Below are positions 17,182 through 26,912 of a stretch of DNA of 64,000 nt, piece by piece. The notes under the pieces were generated by a model. The model saw nothing but the letters and a program-made list of their open reading frames with translations, did no database searches and was not told where the DNA came from. The DNA comes from Armatimonadota bacterium (GTDB taxonomy: Bacteria > Armatimonadota > Fimbriimonadia > Fimbriimonadales > Fimbriimonadaceae), in assembly GCA_016125185.1 (NCBI GenBank), contig WGMG01000002.1:186001-250000 (forward strand), read 5' to 3'. The position numbers were made by a program, and so were the translations under genes. Numbering within the stretch: position 1 is the stretch's first letter; every line of letters starts with the position of its first letter.

Positions 17182-19083
17182 ATGAGAAAAAGACTTTTTG
17201 GCTTTGCGCTTGCAACCATGCTTGGCGTTGGGCTGTCGGCTATGGCGTCCGCCCAGAGTTGGACGCGAGTAGGATCGAACGGCCCCCCTAACGCCGGTTG
17301 TCCGCTCCTCCTGACCGACGGACGCGTCATGGTCCACAGCATTAGCTCCAACCAATGGTGGACCCTGACTCCGGACAGCACCGGCAGCTATATCAATGGC
17401 ACCTGGAAGCAAATCGCCAGCATGCCGTCGAACTACGCTCCGCTCTACTTCGCGTCGGCAGTTCTGAAGGACGGCCGGGTGGTGGTTATCGGTGGCGAAT
17501 ACAACTTTGGCGCCAGCGCCTGGACGAACTTAGGCGCTTGGTACGACCCGGCTAAAGACAAGTGGACGGCGCTTTCGGCTCCGTCGGGCTGGAACAACAT
17601 CGGCGACGTGCAATGCGCGGTCATGCCGGACGGCCGATTCTTCTTGGCTTCGCTCGACACCCGAATGGCTTCGCTGGATCCCTCGACTATGTCTTGGACA
17701 ACTCTTCCGACGACCGGCAAACTGGGCGTTTTCAATGAAGAGGGATGGACGCTGATGCCCAATGGCACGCTTCTGTCGGTCGACTGTGTGGCCGCACCAG
17801 AAACGCAACAATACATTCCGAGCCAAGGCAAGTGGGTCAGCGCGGGTCAGACCCCGCAGACTTTGGTGGACGCTGGTTCCGAAGAAATGGGTCCGCAGAT
17901 CCTGATGCCGAACGGCAAAGTCATCGCCCTCGGTGCAACCGGACACAACGCGGTTTACACTCCAGGAACGAACATTGGCGACCTCGGTACGTGGACTTCC
18001 GCTCCTGACCTTCCGGTTCTGGGTGGCGGTCAGCTCGGCCTCGCCGACGCTCCGGCCTGTTTGCTCCCGAACGGTCACGTGATCTTTGGTGCCAGCCCGG
18101 GCGTTTTCGCCAGCAGCACCTTCTTCTTCGACTACGACGGAACGAGCTTTACGCAGATTGCGGCGACGCCGAATTCGCAGTTCAACTCCTGCTACCAGGG
18201 CAACATGTTGATGCTGCCGAGCGGCCAGGTGATGTACACGGACTTCAGTTCGGATGTGGAAATCTTCACGCCGACGGGCACGGCCCAAACGGCTTGGAAG
18301 CCGGTCATCACGTCTTACCCGACCGTTTTGACGATCGGCAAAACGCTGACCCTGAAAGGCAAACAGCTTAACGGCCTCAGCCAGTGCAGCAACTACGGCG
18401 ACGACAGCTCGAACGCTACCAACTATCCGCTTGTGCGATTGACGTACAAGAGCAACGGAAAGGTGGTGTACCTGAAGACGCACGACCACAGCACGATGGC
18501 GGTCGCCACGGGCAGCACGGTCGTTTCGACTCAGTTCGACGTGCCGCTTACGGCGACGTTGGGTAACGCGACGCTTGAGGTCGTGACGAACGGTATCGCT
18601 TCGGACAAGGTCGATATCACGGTTTCGAAGGATGCGATTAAGCCGGAAGCCGTCGGTATGTACGAAGGCGCGGCCAGCTCCGGTACGGTCACCAGCGTCA
18701 TCAACTCGGATGACTCGTACTTTGTGGTGGCTTCGACATCTCTGCGAGGTCTTGGTCAGGTCGCTTCGGCTTGGTCTCAGTTCCCGGTCACAGGCACACC
18801 GTCCGCGTTGACGTTCGACTTCGAGACGAGCGTAACGACCCCGGTACAGCTCATCTACTTCGTGTACAACTGGAGCACCGGTACTTATGATTCGTTCGGT
18901 AATGCGCCGCAGACCGCGACGGATTCGACGACCGAGTTCACGATCCAGAACACGAACGGGAACTACGTGAGCAGCCAAGGCAAGGTGAAGATCCTGCTTC
19001 GTGCGATCAGCCCAACTCGATCGAACCGTATCGCTCCCGTCATCAAGCTGCGAGTCGACAAGGTTTCGCTGGTTTCCAGCTAG
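17182..19083 (+). CDS. Secreted kelch/galactose-oxidase-like beta-propeller protein
   Basis: A 633-residue protein with a clear signal peptide (KRLFGFALATMLGVGLSAMASAQS, cleavage after SAQ). Kelch-type blades fill about residues 25-385; repeated elements include LLTDGRVMVHS, VLKDGRVVVIGGEY and LMPNGKVIALGATG. They are followed by a domain containing QCSNYGDDSSNATNYPLVRL and THDHSTMAVATGS, which resembles the domain after the propeller in galactose oxidase-like proteins. The last ~130 residues are another beta domain. I did not find the full set of copper ligands needed to call it an oxidase. It sits between two convergent or divergent sugar-dehydrogenase-like genes. Confidence 0.75.
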   Translation: MRKRLFGFALATMLGVGLSAMASAQSWTRVGSNGPPNAGCPLLLTDGRVMVHSISSNQWWTLTPDSTGSYINGTWKQIASMPSNYAPLYFASAVLKDGRVVVIGGEYNFGASAWTNLGAWYDPAKDKWTALSAPSGWNNIGDVQCAVMPDGRFFLASLDTRMASLDPSTMSWTTLPTTGKLGVFNEEGWTLMPNGTLLSVDCVAAPETQQYIPSQGKWVSAGQTPQTLVDAGSEEMGPQILMPNGKVIALGATGHNAVYTPGTNIGDLGTWTSAPDLPVLGGGQLGLADAPACLLPNGHVIFGASPGVFASSTFFFDYDGTSFTQIAATPNSQFNSCYQGNMLMLPSGQVMYTDFSSDVEIFTPTGTAQTAWKPVITSYPTVLTIGKTLTLKGKQLNGLSQCSNYGDDSSNATNYPLVRLTYKSNGKVVYLKTHDHSTMAVATGSTVVSTQFDVPLTATLGNATLEVVTNGIASDKVDITVSKDAIKPEAVGMYEGAASSGTVTSVINSDDSYFVVASTSLRGLGQVASAWSQFPVTGTPSALTFDFETSVTTPVQLIYFVYNWSTGTYDSFGNAPQTATDSTTEFTIQNTNGNYVSSQGKVKILLRAISPTRSNRIAPVIKLRVDKVSLVSS

Positions 19084-19094
19084 ACCTCATCCAT

Positions 19095-19130
19095 AAAAAA
19101 GCCCCGGAGAATTTCTCCGGGGCTTTTTTT
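19095..19130. terminator. Bidirectional terminator between convergent genes
   Basis: Stem GCCCCGGAGA with its complement, flanked by A6 on one side and T7 on the other. It can end both the kelch gene (plus) and the dehydrogenase-like gene (minus). Confidence 0.95.
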
Positions 19131-19139
19131 GTTCGGCGA

Positions 19140-20384
19140 CTAGGATTGGGGATTCTGAACGATGCGGAGAATTTCGCCTCGATAGAGTTGGACGAGAATA
19201 GGTTCGCCGTTTGCATCGGGCGCTACACAGACCGGGGCGTTGATGACGCTTCCCTGCCCAGACAGGCTCGCATTGATCGTGGATGTGTGGTTGTAGACAT
19301 CGCTTTCCAGCATCGCGGGCGGCTGGTCGCCGGAGACATTGAATGCGATTGAGTCGATGGTCGGAGCGAAGGCGTCGGCGAAGATGTATCGGCCTCGGAA
19401 TTGCGGGTCGAGCCCCTTGCCTCGATAAATGAAGCCTCCTACGGTTGCGCGATAAGACGGGTGCGAAAGGGCGACCACGGGAGGCGTGAAGTCCTGCGAG
19501 AACGCTGGCTGGTCCTGGAAGAAACTCTCATTACCTTCCATCCAGCGCCATCCGAAGTTCAGACCACCTTTGCCAGCCGGAATATAGTCAATCTCTTCCC
19601 ACTTGTCTTGCCCAACATCGACGAGGAGCAATGCTCCAGAGTTTGGGTCCACCGACCAACGGTAGGGATTGCGGAAGCCAACGGCCCAGATTTCGGGGAG
19701 GATGGTGCTGGAGTTGGCGAATGGATTGTCGGAAGGGATCGCGTAGTTCTTTTCCGGGTCCGAGGGGAAGCCGTCGTGAGCGACGTCGATCCGAAGGACT
19801 TTTCCGAGGAGGCTCGTACCACTCTGGCCATTATTGGCGTCATCCTCGGGGGTAGAGCCATCGCCGAGAGCCATGTAGAGCATGCCGTCTTTGCCGAAGT
19901 TGATTGAGCCGCCTTTGTGGCTGGCGGTCGGCTGGTCGATGCCGATGATCTCGTAGGGATCGGTGAGGACCGTGCCGTCGGCGCTCATTGTGTAGCGGTA
20001 GACCCGGGTTTGCTCGGGCGTCGTATTGACGTCGTAGTGTAGGTAAACGTAGTTGTTCGACGAGAAATTGGGGTCAAAGGCCATGCCAAGCAGTCCGCTT
20101 TCGTTTGCGGTGATGATGTCGGCGGATACGTCCAGAACGGGACTTGACTGAAGGACATCATTCACCAAAAGCTTTACCTTTCCGCCTTTTTCGAGTACAT
20201 AGGCGCGAGACGGATGGACCGGATCGGCAATATAGTACAGAGGCTGGGTTAGCCCAGTGGCAATCACCTTGGCTTCGAGGTTTGCTTTCGCCGGATCAAA
20301 TTCGGCAGTCGTCGAGGAGCCGCCACATGCCAAGCAAACGCCGATAAGTGCGGCCAAAGCTAGGTTTCTTGTAAGGGTAGACAC
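19140..20384 (-). CDS. PQQ-dependent glucose dehydrogenase-like lipoprotein, second copy
   Basis: A 414-residue lipoprotein (lipobox VCLAC at about 20). It has the same propeller blocks as the copy at 15588: ESGLLGMAFDPNF with NYVYLHY, SHKGGSINFGKDGMLYMALGDG, LGKVLRIDV, WAVGFRNPYRWSVD, DVGQDKWEEIDYIP and VGGFIYRG. Its propeller differs enough to suggest a different substrate. The start is GTG 20384, chosen because TACAAT stands six bases upstream and a CTGACA lies 17 bases before that. It is convergent with the kelch gene across a shared terminator. Confidence 0.85.
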   Translation of the reverse strand: MSTLTRNLALAALIGVCLACGGSSTTAEFDPAKANLEAKVIATGLTQPLYYIADPVHPSRAYVLEKGGKVKLLVNDVLQSSPVLDVSADIITANESGLLGMAFDPNFSSNNYVYLHYDVNTTPEQTRVYRYTMSADGTVLTDPYEIIGIDQPTASHKGGSINFGKDGMLYMALGDGSTPEDDANNGQSGTSLLGKVLRIDVAHDGFPSDPEKNYAIPSDNPFANSSTILPEIWAVGFRNPYRWSVDPNSGALLLVDVGQDKWEEIDYIPAGKGGLNFGWRWMEGNESFFQDQPAFSQDFTPPVVALSHPSYRATVGGFIYRGKGLDPQFRGRYIFADAFAPTIDSIAFNVSGDQPPAMLESDVYNHTSTINASLSGQGSVINAPVCVAPDANGEPILVQLYRGEILRIVQNPQS

Positions 20385-20390
20385 CCGGAT

Positions 20391-20396
20391 ATTGTA
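20391..20396 (-). promoter_or_regulatory. TACAAT box six bases before a GTG start
   Basis: Minus strand: CTGACA, 17 bases, TACAAT, six bases (ATCCGG), GTG. This is the only one of the leaderless candidates with a recognisable -35. Confidence 0.65.
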
Positions 20397-20420
20397 CTAG
20401 GGTCGGCTTTCCCTGTCAGC

Positions 20421-21305
20421 CTAATCGCCGCCCTTTCGTTTTCGGCTGCGGTTTTCCCAAGAGTAGGTGCCCGATATCTTGGCATCGACACCGCTCTCAA
20501 GCCAATGGTAGAGGTAGCGAGCCGGGTTTTTGTGGCTCAGAGGAATGCGAACGCAGCCGTGCGAGGCAGGATAAGGAGGTACCGACGAGTAGCCGTGGAA
20601 GAAGACGTCGCCGTTGACCTGAATGGCGTAGGGCATGGGGGCGTTTTCGTACTTGTGCGAGTAGTGCATCCGCTCTTTGGGTCCGGTCACGAATTCGCCG
20701 TTCGGCGTATGATGCCCCGGACGGCCGGTGCTGACGTTGGTGCGGATGACGACAATATCGCCTTGATAGCCAACCAACTCCTGCTCGCCTTGGTCGACTT
20801 CGACGCGCTTTTTGCCGACCACCACTTTGAATTCGGATTCGTCGGTCACGACGGTGAGTTCATGGGTTTCAGGGTTGGGGTAGAGGGTTCCGCCGAGTTT
20901 GGCGAGGTCGCGGACGGCGAGCAGAGTTTGACCGTTGTAGGTGCGGCGAAACTGGGTGAGCAATTGATCGCCGATGGTCAGCGTTTTGCCATCATCCGAG
21001 ACGGCGATGTTGAGTCCGAGGTAGTCGGCAGCCTTGCGGGCTATTACGTATGTCGTGCCGGATTCATCGGCAAAGGTGATCGCCGTGAGAGGGTCGAGCA
21101 ACTTTCGAGTTGGAGCGGGCGGTGTGGCAGGGACAGTAGTGGCGGGAATGCCTTGTTGGGCAGGGGCGCCGGATTGGAATTTGATATCGCCACCCGCGTA
21201 GGCGAGGGTAAAAGCGCCGGTACCAACGAACATGGTGAACCCGACGCACCACGGAATGCTCCGACACCAAGCGGAGTTCGAACTCGATAGAGCTACATCA
21301 CCCAT
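20421..21305 (-). CDS. L,D-transpeptidase (YkuD) with N-terminal stalk domain
   Basis: About 294 residues. One hydrophobic segment (VGFTMFVGTGAFTLAYA, about 20-37) anchors or exports it. The middle resembles the copper-amine-oxidase N-terminal-like repeat often found next to cell wall domains (TAITFADESGTTYVIARKAADYLG ... TLTIGDQLL). The C-terminal YkuD domain has FFHGYSS and the catalytic SHGCVRIP. The enzyme forms 3-3 cross-links or attaches proteins to peptidoglycan. The start is placed at ATG 21305 because a TTGACT-17-TAAATT promoter at 21349-21377 would start the mRNA just after the upstream ATG at 21347. Confidence 0.85.
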   Translation of the reverse strand: MGDVALSSSNSAWCRSIPWCVGFTMFVGTGAFTLAYAGGDIKFQSGAPAQQGIPATTVPATPPAPTRKLLDPLTAITFADESGTTYVIARKAADYLGLNIAVSDDGKTLTIGDQLLTQFRRTYNGQTLLAVRDLAKLGGTLYPNPETHELTVVTDESEFKVVVGKKRVEVDQGEQELVGYQGDIVVIRTNVSTGRPGHHTPNGEFVTGPKERMHYSHKYENAPMPYAIQVNGDVFFHGYSSVPPYPASHGCVRIPLSHKNPARYLYHWLESGVDAKISGTYSWENRSRKRKGGD

Positions 21306-21348
21306 AAACCCATCCGAACGGAGCAGAAATCTCCAACGGGAAAGCATG

Positions 21349-21377
21349 AATTTATCGCATCTGAGAAGCGAAGTCAA
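21349..21377 (-). promoter_or_regulatory. Promoter of the L,D-transpeptidase gene
   Basis: Minus strand TTGACT (21377-21372), 17 bases, TAAATT (21354-21349). The predicted RNA start is near 21342, which excludes the start codons at 21392 and 21347. Confidence 0.5.
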
Positions 21378-21429
21378 GCACCAATGTCCCAATTTGAATT
21401 GAGAAAGTTACAAATTGTGGTCAGTAAAT

Positions 21430-21462
21430 CCGACGCCCTCCACTCTCTGCGGAGGGCGTCGG
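21430..21462 (-). terminator. Hairpin at the end of the chemoreceptor gene
   Basis: Perfect 12-bp stem CCGACGCCCTCC/GGAGGGCGTCGG with a 9-base loop, 11 bases beyond the stop. The T-run is weak (ATTTACT), so it is a terminator by position more than by textbook form. Confidence 0.65.
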
Positions 21463-21473
21463 TTGGTTTGCGG

Positions 21474-23822
21474 TTAGGCGACCTTATCGATGGAGATATT
21501 GAGCGAGCCCAAGAACTTGCTCGTAATTTGCTCCAAGTTCTTTGCGGACTGGTTCAGCAACTTGACGACGAGGTCCATTTCTCTCAGGCTTTCGTTCTGC
21601 GATTTGAGCGCGCTCGAAATTTGGTCGACGTGGCTCGCGACCTCCTGGGAGGTGGCGGTCAGTTCTTCGGCAGCGGAAGCAGACTCTTCGCTACTGGATT
21701 CGACGGTTGAAACGCTTTCCGACAGTGTGCCGGTCACTTCGACGAGTCGGCTGACTGCGGCATCGTTTGCCTTGGCCGTATCGCCAACAATTTTGAACGA
21801 CTCGAGAATCTTGCTGAGAGACCCTTCGGCACCTTCGCCAGCGGACGTGGCAACGGCGACCTCTTCTTTGCTGCGGTGCATTGCGGCCATGATTTCGGCG
21901 ACGTCGGTTTGGATGAGAGTGATCAAATCCGAAATGCTCTGCGTGGAGCCCGCGGCTTTTTCGGCGAGGTTACGAACCTCGCTGGCGACGACGGCAAATC
22001 CGGCACCGTGCTCACCGGCTCGGGCGACCTCGATGGCCGCGTTGAGGGCGAGAAGGTTAGTTTGGGCGGCAATGTCGGTGATGGCCGACACAATGCTGCC
22101 AATTTCGTCGCTTCGGACGCCAAGGTCTTCGACCTTTTGGCTCGAATCTTCGACTTGGTCTCGGACCCGCTTCATGCTCGAGATGGCACGAAGGACGGAC
22201 TCTTTGCCCTCGCTTACAACACCTACAGCCTGCCCAACGGCGGTTGACTGTTGGCCGGCGCTGTCTTGGACGACTTCGATCGCTCCGGAGAACTGAACCA
22301 TTGAGCCCGACGCTTCCGTTGCGGCTTTGGCGAGCCTTTGGCTGCCTTCGGCCACGCAGGTTGAGGCGTTCGACGACTGTTTGGCGGCTTCGGCGACCAT
22401 CGAACTCGTATCACTAATGTCTTGAATCGATTCGACGGAAGCTTGGATAGCGGCCACGAGGGCATTGGTACTTTTGTGGACCGATTCGGCTTCGGTGATC
22501 ATCGATGCAATGATCGACTTGAGGTTCTCGGCCATGTCGTTGAAGGCGTGGCCAAGCTTGTCCTCGCCGCAGCGGACGATAAATCGGGCACCGAGATCAC
22601 CACCGGAAAGTCGCTCAGCAGCCTGAGCAAGTTCGCGCTGGTAGTCGACGATCTCTTGGATGGCGGCGGCGACTTCACACTCGTTCGGGTCTCCGGCATG
22701 GAGCGAAGCGGCCTCAATGTCTCCCTTGGCGAAGGCGGGAACGGCATCCCAAAGCTTCTTGATTGATTTCGCGTGCTTTTCGGCTGAGCGTCGGACATAG
22801 AAAAGGAACGCAATAACCATCGCCGAGATGATCATGCCAAAGATGAAGAGTTGGCGAGCCGCACGGACTGCATGCCCCGACCAGAATGCGCTGTTCGACT
22901 TTCCGGCCCAAAGGAGCCACTTGCCGTTTACATCCTTCATGTCGAAGTCGATGGTTTGGCTGAAGAGGAGCTTCGAGTCGGCGCGTCCTGCTTTTGCGCT
23001 AGCGTTGTCGGTCGCGATCCCCTTGCCGTTTCCAGCCGTGTAATAGTTTTCGGCGGTGTTGACAATGCCATAGTCACCTGAACCGAGAGAGTCCTCGATC
23101 GCGTGAGTGAGCATGACTCCGCTGATACACCCCTTAAGCTTGCCGTCCGGTCCGAAAAACGGAACGGAGTAAACGATGCCCGAGCGATCCTTATCGTTTG
23201 GATGTTTGACGTCATATCGCGAGTTGTCGCACGTGATGACTTCGGGGCCACAGATGGCGGGAAAGTTCAGGTCCTTGATGTACGTCTGGTTAGGATAATG
23301 CTGTTTGAGGTACGCCAACTGCTTCTTCATCAGTCGGTACTCGTAGATTTCGATCTCCTCTACCTTCTCGCCTTCGGGTACGGCTTCTCCCTCTTCCGTA
23401 TTCTTGGTTTGACCAAGGATCAGTTCGTCAAATGTCGTGATCGGAATCTGCCCCTGCTTGGTTACGGGGTCGATCTTGTCGGGGTCGAGATCGAGGGGAA
23501 CGATATAGACTTCAGAGAGAGCGACGTTGCTGGCAAGGTTGTTGTAGATTTCCTGGACCGCGCCCTTTGCGTCCGTGTTGAAATTCTTGGCGTAGCGGTC
23601 GATGTCGCGAACCCCGGGAAGGCGGGCGATAGTTCGTAGACCCTGATAGAACTGGGCGAAATCGCCTTCGAGTTTGTCGGCCTTGACGCGGGCCGCGTGC
23701 GCTTGGTCGTCCACATACTCGCGTTTAGCGATCTCGATGTCGTCGTTGTACTTGGCTAGCAGTCCGAAAAAGACAAGTGGAACGGCGGCGATTAATGCGA
23801 TCAGAGTGAGCTTTGATCTCAT
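21474..23822 (-). CDS. Methyl-accepting chemotaxis protein with extracellular sensor domain
   Basis: About 782 residues. TM1 is at about 5-22 ([17 protein letters not shown]), followed by a ~300-residue extracytoplasmic region probably of Cache type ([14 protein letters not shown] is typical). TM2 is at about 322-340 ([18 protein letters not shown]). HAMP-like sequence and a long signalling coiled coil follow. The hairpin tip contains [33 protein letters not shown], given here only as the family's highly conserved tip. It passes a ligand signal to CheA/CheW; no che genes are in the window. ATG 23822 is preferred over the GTG four codons earlier. Confidence 0.9.
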   Translation of the reverse strand: MRSKLTLIALIAAVPLVFFGLLAKYNDDIEIAKREYVDDQAHAARVKADKLEGDFAQFYQGLRTIARLPGVRDIDRYAKNFNTDAKGAVQEIYNNLASNVALSEVYIVPLDLDPDKIDPVTKQGQIPITTFDELILGQTKNTEEGEAVPEGEKVEEIEIYEYRLMKKQLAYLKQHYPNQTYIKDLNFPAICGPEVITCDNSRYDVKHPNDKDRSGIVYSVPFFGPDGKLKGCISGVMLTHAIEDSLGSGDYGIVNTAENYYTAGNGKGIATDNASAKAGRADSKLLFSQTIDFDMKDVNGKWLLWAGKSNSAFWSGHAVRAARQLFIFGMIISAMVIAFLFYVRRSAEKHAKSIKKLWDAVPAFAKGDIEAASLHAGDPNECEVAAAIQEIVDYQRELAQAAERLSGGDLGARFIVRCGEDKLGHAFNDMAENLKSIIASMITEAESVHKSTNALVAAIQASVESIQDISDTSSMVAEAAKQSSNASTCVAEGSQRLAKAATEASGSMVQFSGAIEVVQDSAGQQSTAVGQAVGVVSEGKESVLRAISSMKRVRDQVEDSSQKVEDLGVRSDEIGSIVSAITDIAAQTNLLALNAAIEVARAGEHGAGFAVVASEVRNLAEKAAGSTQSISDLITLIQTDVAEIMAAMHRSKEEVAVATSAGEGAEGSLSKILESFKIVGDTAKANDAAVSRLVEVTGTLSESVSTVESSSEESASAAEELTATSQEVASHVDQISSALKSQNESLREMDLVVKLLNQSAKNLEQITSKFLGSLNISIDKVA

Positions 23823-23984
23823 AAAACACCCCACAAAAGTACGAGGTTCATTACTAAAACTATTGGAGAATCGTTGCGTGATCCTTACCGGAGGCCCTGA
23901 TAAATCGCCAAACTTTCGCGTTCAATAGCTCCCAAACAGAATCCAAACAACTCTTCCCTAGACTTAGCCGAAAGTGAGGATGGG

Positions 23985-24587
23985 ATGAAGAAATCACACG
24001 CAACACTCGCCATTTCGTCGTTAGCCGCCATCGCCGCGTTTGCCGTGGCCGGACAGGTACGCGGATCGCAGGAAAGCGCCCACGGCGCATCGCCCGACTG
24101 GACGATTTCGATCAGCGGTGGACACGAAACCGAAGGGGTCGATCGAGGGCGACCAGTGAATTTGGTGGCCGGTGGTCTGGGCGTCAAGCCAGAGGTGTTT
24201 CGGGAAGCATTCAGCCATGTTCGCCCAGCCCCGGCGGGGCAGCGCCCCGACGAGCAGCGCGTCCACATGAACAAGCAGGCCTTGCTCTCTGCGCTACAGC
24301 CGTACGGCATCACGAACGAGCAGTTGGATACGGTTTCCAATTACTACCGTTACCGCCGTGAGCAAGGCGAAATGTGGCCGACGGCAGAAGCTACCGCCGT
24401 GGCCATCCTGCAGAAAGGGGCTTTGACGTCGATCAAGATCGACAAAGGCGGGTCCGGCTACAATTCGGTTCCGACGGTGACCATTGCTGGCCATCCGGAG
24501 ATCAAATTGAAAGCGGTCCTTTCGTACGGAAAGGACCTAAAGAATAACGGTTCCATCTCGGAAATTCAGATCGTCAAGAACCTCTGA
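23985..24587 (+). CDS. Secreted protein of unknown function
   Basis: A 200-residue protein with a signal peptide (MKKSHATLAISSLAAIAAFAVAGQ). The middle is hydrophilic, with a Pro/Arg-rich stretch (VRPAPAGQRPDEQ) and a helical block (NKQALLSALQPYGITNEQLDTV). The last ~55 residues contain SIKIDKGGSGYNSVPTVTI, a 'GxGY' beta motif seen in secreted and structural proteins. A GAGG ribosome site lies before the ATG. It is a single gene ending in a clear terminator. Function unknown. Confidence 0.7.
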   Translation: MKKSHATLAISSLAAIAAFAVAGQVRGSQESAHGASPDWTISISGGHETEGVDRGRPVNLVAGGLGVKPEVFREAFSHVRPAPAGQRPDEQRVHMNKQALLSALQPYGITNEQLDTVSNYYRYRREQGEMWPTAEATAVAILQKGALTSIKIDKGGSGYNSVPTVTIAGHPEIKLKAVLSYGKDLKNNGSISEIQIVKNL

Positions 24588-24595
24588 TTTCGCCT

Positions 24596-24636
24596 CCCCA
24601 CTTTCCGGTTTGCGTCGGAAAGTGGGGTTTTGTTTT
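24596..24636 (+). terminator. Intrinsic terminator
   Basis: Perfect 12-bp stem CCCCACTTTCCG/CGGAAAGTGGGG with an 8-base loop, followed by TTTTGTTTT. Confidence 0.95.
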
Positions 24637-24714
24637 ATGTTCTTGAACATATTTCGCAGACAATCAAATGCAATCACTAGCGAAGTCGGCACTCATGCAC
24701 TATGCTAAGAGGAC

Positions 24715-26034
24715 GTGTCGCCGAAGACCATCGCCGGACTCACCTTAACCTTCGCTGCAATGGCGGGGGCCTTGTACATTGGCGAAACGTCGGTTTCGCG
24801 CAGTGCCCGGCAGGACCGTGTCACGGTTGTGTACTGGGAGAAGTGGACCGGCGCAGAGGGCGAAGAGATGCGCAAGGTGGTCGATGCCTTTAACCGGTCG
24901 CAGGATCGCATCTTTGTGCAGTACCTCAGCATTTCGGGTGTGGACCAGAAGACGATGCTGGCTACCGCCGGTGGCAACCCTCCAGACGTGGCGGGTATTT
25001 GGCTCGACCAGATTTATCAATTTTCGGACGCCGGAGCCTTGACCGACTTGACCCAAATGGCGAAAGAAAGCGGTTTGGGACCGGACTACTACATCAAGGG
25101 CTATTGGGACCCACTCAATTATCGCGGCGGGCTTTGGGCGTTGCCAAGCACTCCCGCGTCGATCGCTCTGCACGTACGCACCGACCTAGTGCCAGCGAAG
25201 TATGCCTCGCCTGAGACTTTTCCCAAGACCATCGAGGGATTGGACGAAATGAACAAGGAGGTCTCGAAAATCAGTAAGGACGGCACAATCGAATTGGCGG
25301 GCTTTCTACCGAGCAATCCCGGCTGGTGGAACTGGGCCTGGGGACCATATTTCGGCGGACAGTTGATCGATGGCGATAAGATTACGGTGAACTCGCCGGA
25401 GAATATTCGAGCGTTTGAATGGGTGGCGAAGTACGCAAAAATGTTTGGCCCGAAAGAGATGCAGAGCTTCCAGAGCGGTTTTGGAAACTTCTCGTCACCG
25501 CAGGACCCCTTTATGTCGGGCAAAGTTGCAACCGAGTTGAATGGCGTTTGGAAGGGTGGTTACATCAATGTGTACAAGCCGGACACAAAGTGGTTTGCGG
25601 TTCCCTTTCCGTATCCATCGGATCGGCCCGATTTAGCGGGCCACTCCAACCTCTCGCAGGACGTGCTGACAATTCCGCGCGGGGCGAAGCACCCCAAGGA
25701 AGCATTCGAGTTTATGCGGTTCGTGCAGCGGCAGGACATCATGGAGGGGCTGTGCAACGGCCACGGCAAGAACTCGCCGCTGGCGCAGGTGAGCGAGCAC
25801 TTTTTCCAAAACCACAAGAACAAATACATTCGACTTTTCGACGCGCTCGCTCGCTCGCCGAAGTCGTTTAGCCCACCGAAGATCGGCATCAACCAGCAGA
25901 TTTCCAACGAAATGACAGTGGCATTCCAGGAAGTCAATAACGGCGATAAGACACCAAAGCAGGCTCTGGATGATGCGGAGACGCGTTTGAATGCGCTTTG
26001 GAAGACCTACCAAGAGCAGGTGCTGAACAAATGA
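24715..26034 (+). CDS. Sugar ABC transporter substrate-binding protein (family 1)
   Basis: A 439-residue extracytoplasmic binding protein of the maltose/glycerol-3-phosphate group. The N-terminus is hydrophobic (TIAGLTLTFAAMAGALYIG) but has no cysteine at the usual lipobox place, so it is a membrane-anchored or cleaved protein. Family blocks are VTVVYWEKWTGAEGEEM, GNPPDVAGIWLDQIYQFSDAGAL, WALPSTPASIALHVRTDL and AFEFMRFVQ. The start is GTG 24715, with a TATGCT box and an AGAGGA stretch just upstream. It is first in a three-gene operon with two permeases. Specificity is unknown. Confidence 0.88.
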   Translation: MSPKTIAGLTLTFAAMAGALYIGETSVSRSARQDRVTVVYWEKWTGAEGEEMRKVVDAFNRSQDRIFVQYLSISGVDQKTMLATAGGNPPDVAGIWLDQIYQFSDAGALTDLTQMAKESGLGPDYYIKGYWDPLNYRGGLWALPSTPASIALHVRTDLVPAKYASPETFPKTIEGLDEMNKEVSKISKDGTIELAGFLPSNPGWWNWAWGPYFGGQLIDGDKITVNSPENIRAFEWVAKYAKMFGPKEMQSFQSGFGNFSSPQDPFMSGKVATELNGVWKGGYINVYKPDTKWFAVPFPYPSDRPDLAGHSNLSQDVLTIPRGAKHPKEAFEFMRFVQRQDIMEGLCNGHGKNSPLAQVSEHFFQNHKNKYIRLFDALARSPKSFSPPKIGINQQISNEMTVAFQEVNNGDKTPKQALDDAETRLNALWKTYQEQVLNK

Positions 26035-26909
26035 ACCGTCGGCGCGAGGCGCGGGTCGGCATCCTCTTCGCCCTACCGTGGATCCTCGGGTTTGGGATCT
26101 TCCTGCTCTATCCGATTCTGGCTTCGCTGTACTACTCGTTCACCAACTACTCGATTTTGCGGGCTCCGAAATGGATTGGTGTCTCGAATTATCAGGAGTT
26201 AGTCGGGGACAAGGTCTTCATTCAAAGCATGGGGAACACGCTGTACTACCTAATCGGGGCGGTGCCGCTGGGCTCGGTAGGGGCGATTGGCCTCGCCATG
26301 CTTTTGAACACGAAGGTAAAGGGCATCGCTTTCTACCGCACACTGTTCTATTTGCCTTCGCTGGTGCCGATGGTGGCGCTCGGGACGCTGTTCATGTGGG
26401 TGTTCAACGGCGACTACGGTTTGCTGAACAGCGTTTTGCGCGAGATGCACATCAGTCCGCCGAACTGGATGGGCGATCCTTCGTGGGCGAAGTGGACGCT
26501 GATCATGATTTCGACCTGGGGGTGCGGTCAGGCAATGGTGATTTACCTAGCGGCGCTTCAGGACGTGCCGGTTTCATTGTATGAAGCCGCGGAATTGGAC
26601 GGCGCGCGGCTTTGGCAAAAGACGCGGAACGTGACTCTGCCGATGATTTCGCCGGTCATTTTGTTCAATGTTCTGATGGGAATGATTGGGGCTTTGCAGG
26701 TTTTTGCGGTGCCGTACGTGATGTTCCCCGGCGGAGCTCCGGCGCGCTCGACCTACTTCTTCACCAGCTATCTTTACGACAACGCCTTTCAGTATCAGCG
26801 TATGGGCTACGCCAGCGCCATCGGCTGGGTGATGTTCGTCATTACCTTGACTTTGACCCTGATCTCGCTGAAGGTTTCCGACCGCCACGTGCATTATGAG
26901 AGGAGCTAA
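26031..26909 (+). CDS. Sugar ABC transporter permease, MalF/UgpA type
   Basis: A 292-residue membrane protein with six predicted spans and the ATPase-contacting EAA loop EAAELDGARLWQKTRNVTLPMISP at about 195-218 (shown here by its key residues EAA...DG...LP). Its ATG overlaps the stop of the binding-protein gene (ATGA), fixing the start. It forms half of the membrane channel with the next gene. Confidence 0.9.
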   Translation: MNRRREARVGILFALPWILGFGIFLLYPILASLYYSFTNYSILRAPKWIGVSNYQELVGDKVFIQSMGNTLYYLIGAVPLGSVGAIGLAMLLNTKVKGIAFYRTLFYLPSLVPMVALGTLFMWVFNGDYGLLNSVLREMHISPPNWMGDPSWAKWTLIMISTWGCGQAMVIYLAALQDVPVSLYEAAELDGARLWQKTRNVTLPMISPVILFNVLMGMIGALQVFAVPYVMFPGGAPARSTYFFTSYLYDNAFQYQRMGYASAIGWVMFVITLTLTLISLKVSDRHVHYERS

Positions 26910-26912
26910 CCG

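Noticed and set aside
17530-18978. A 482-residue minus-strand ORF rich in Arg and Val
   Set aside because: Antisense shadow of the kelch gene.
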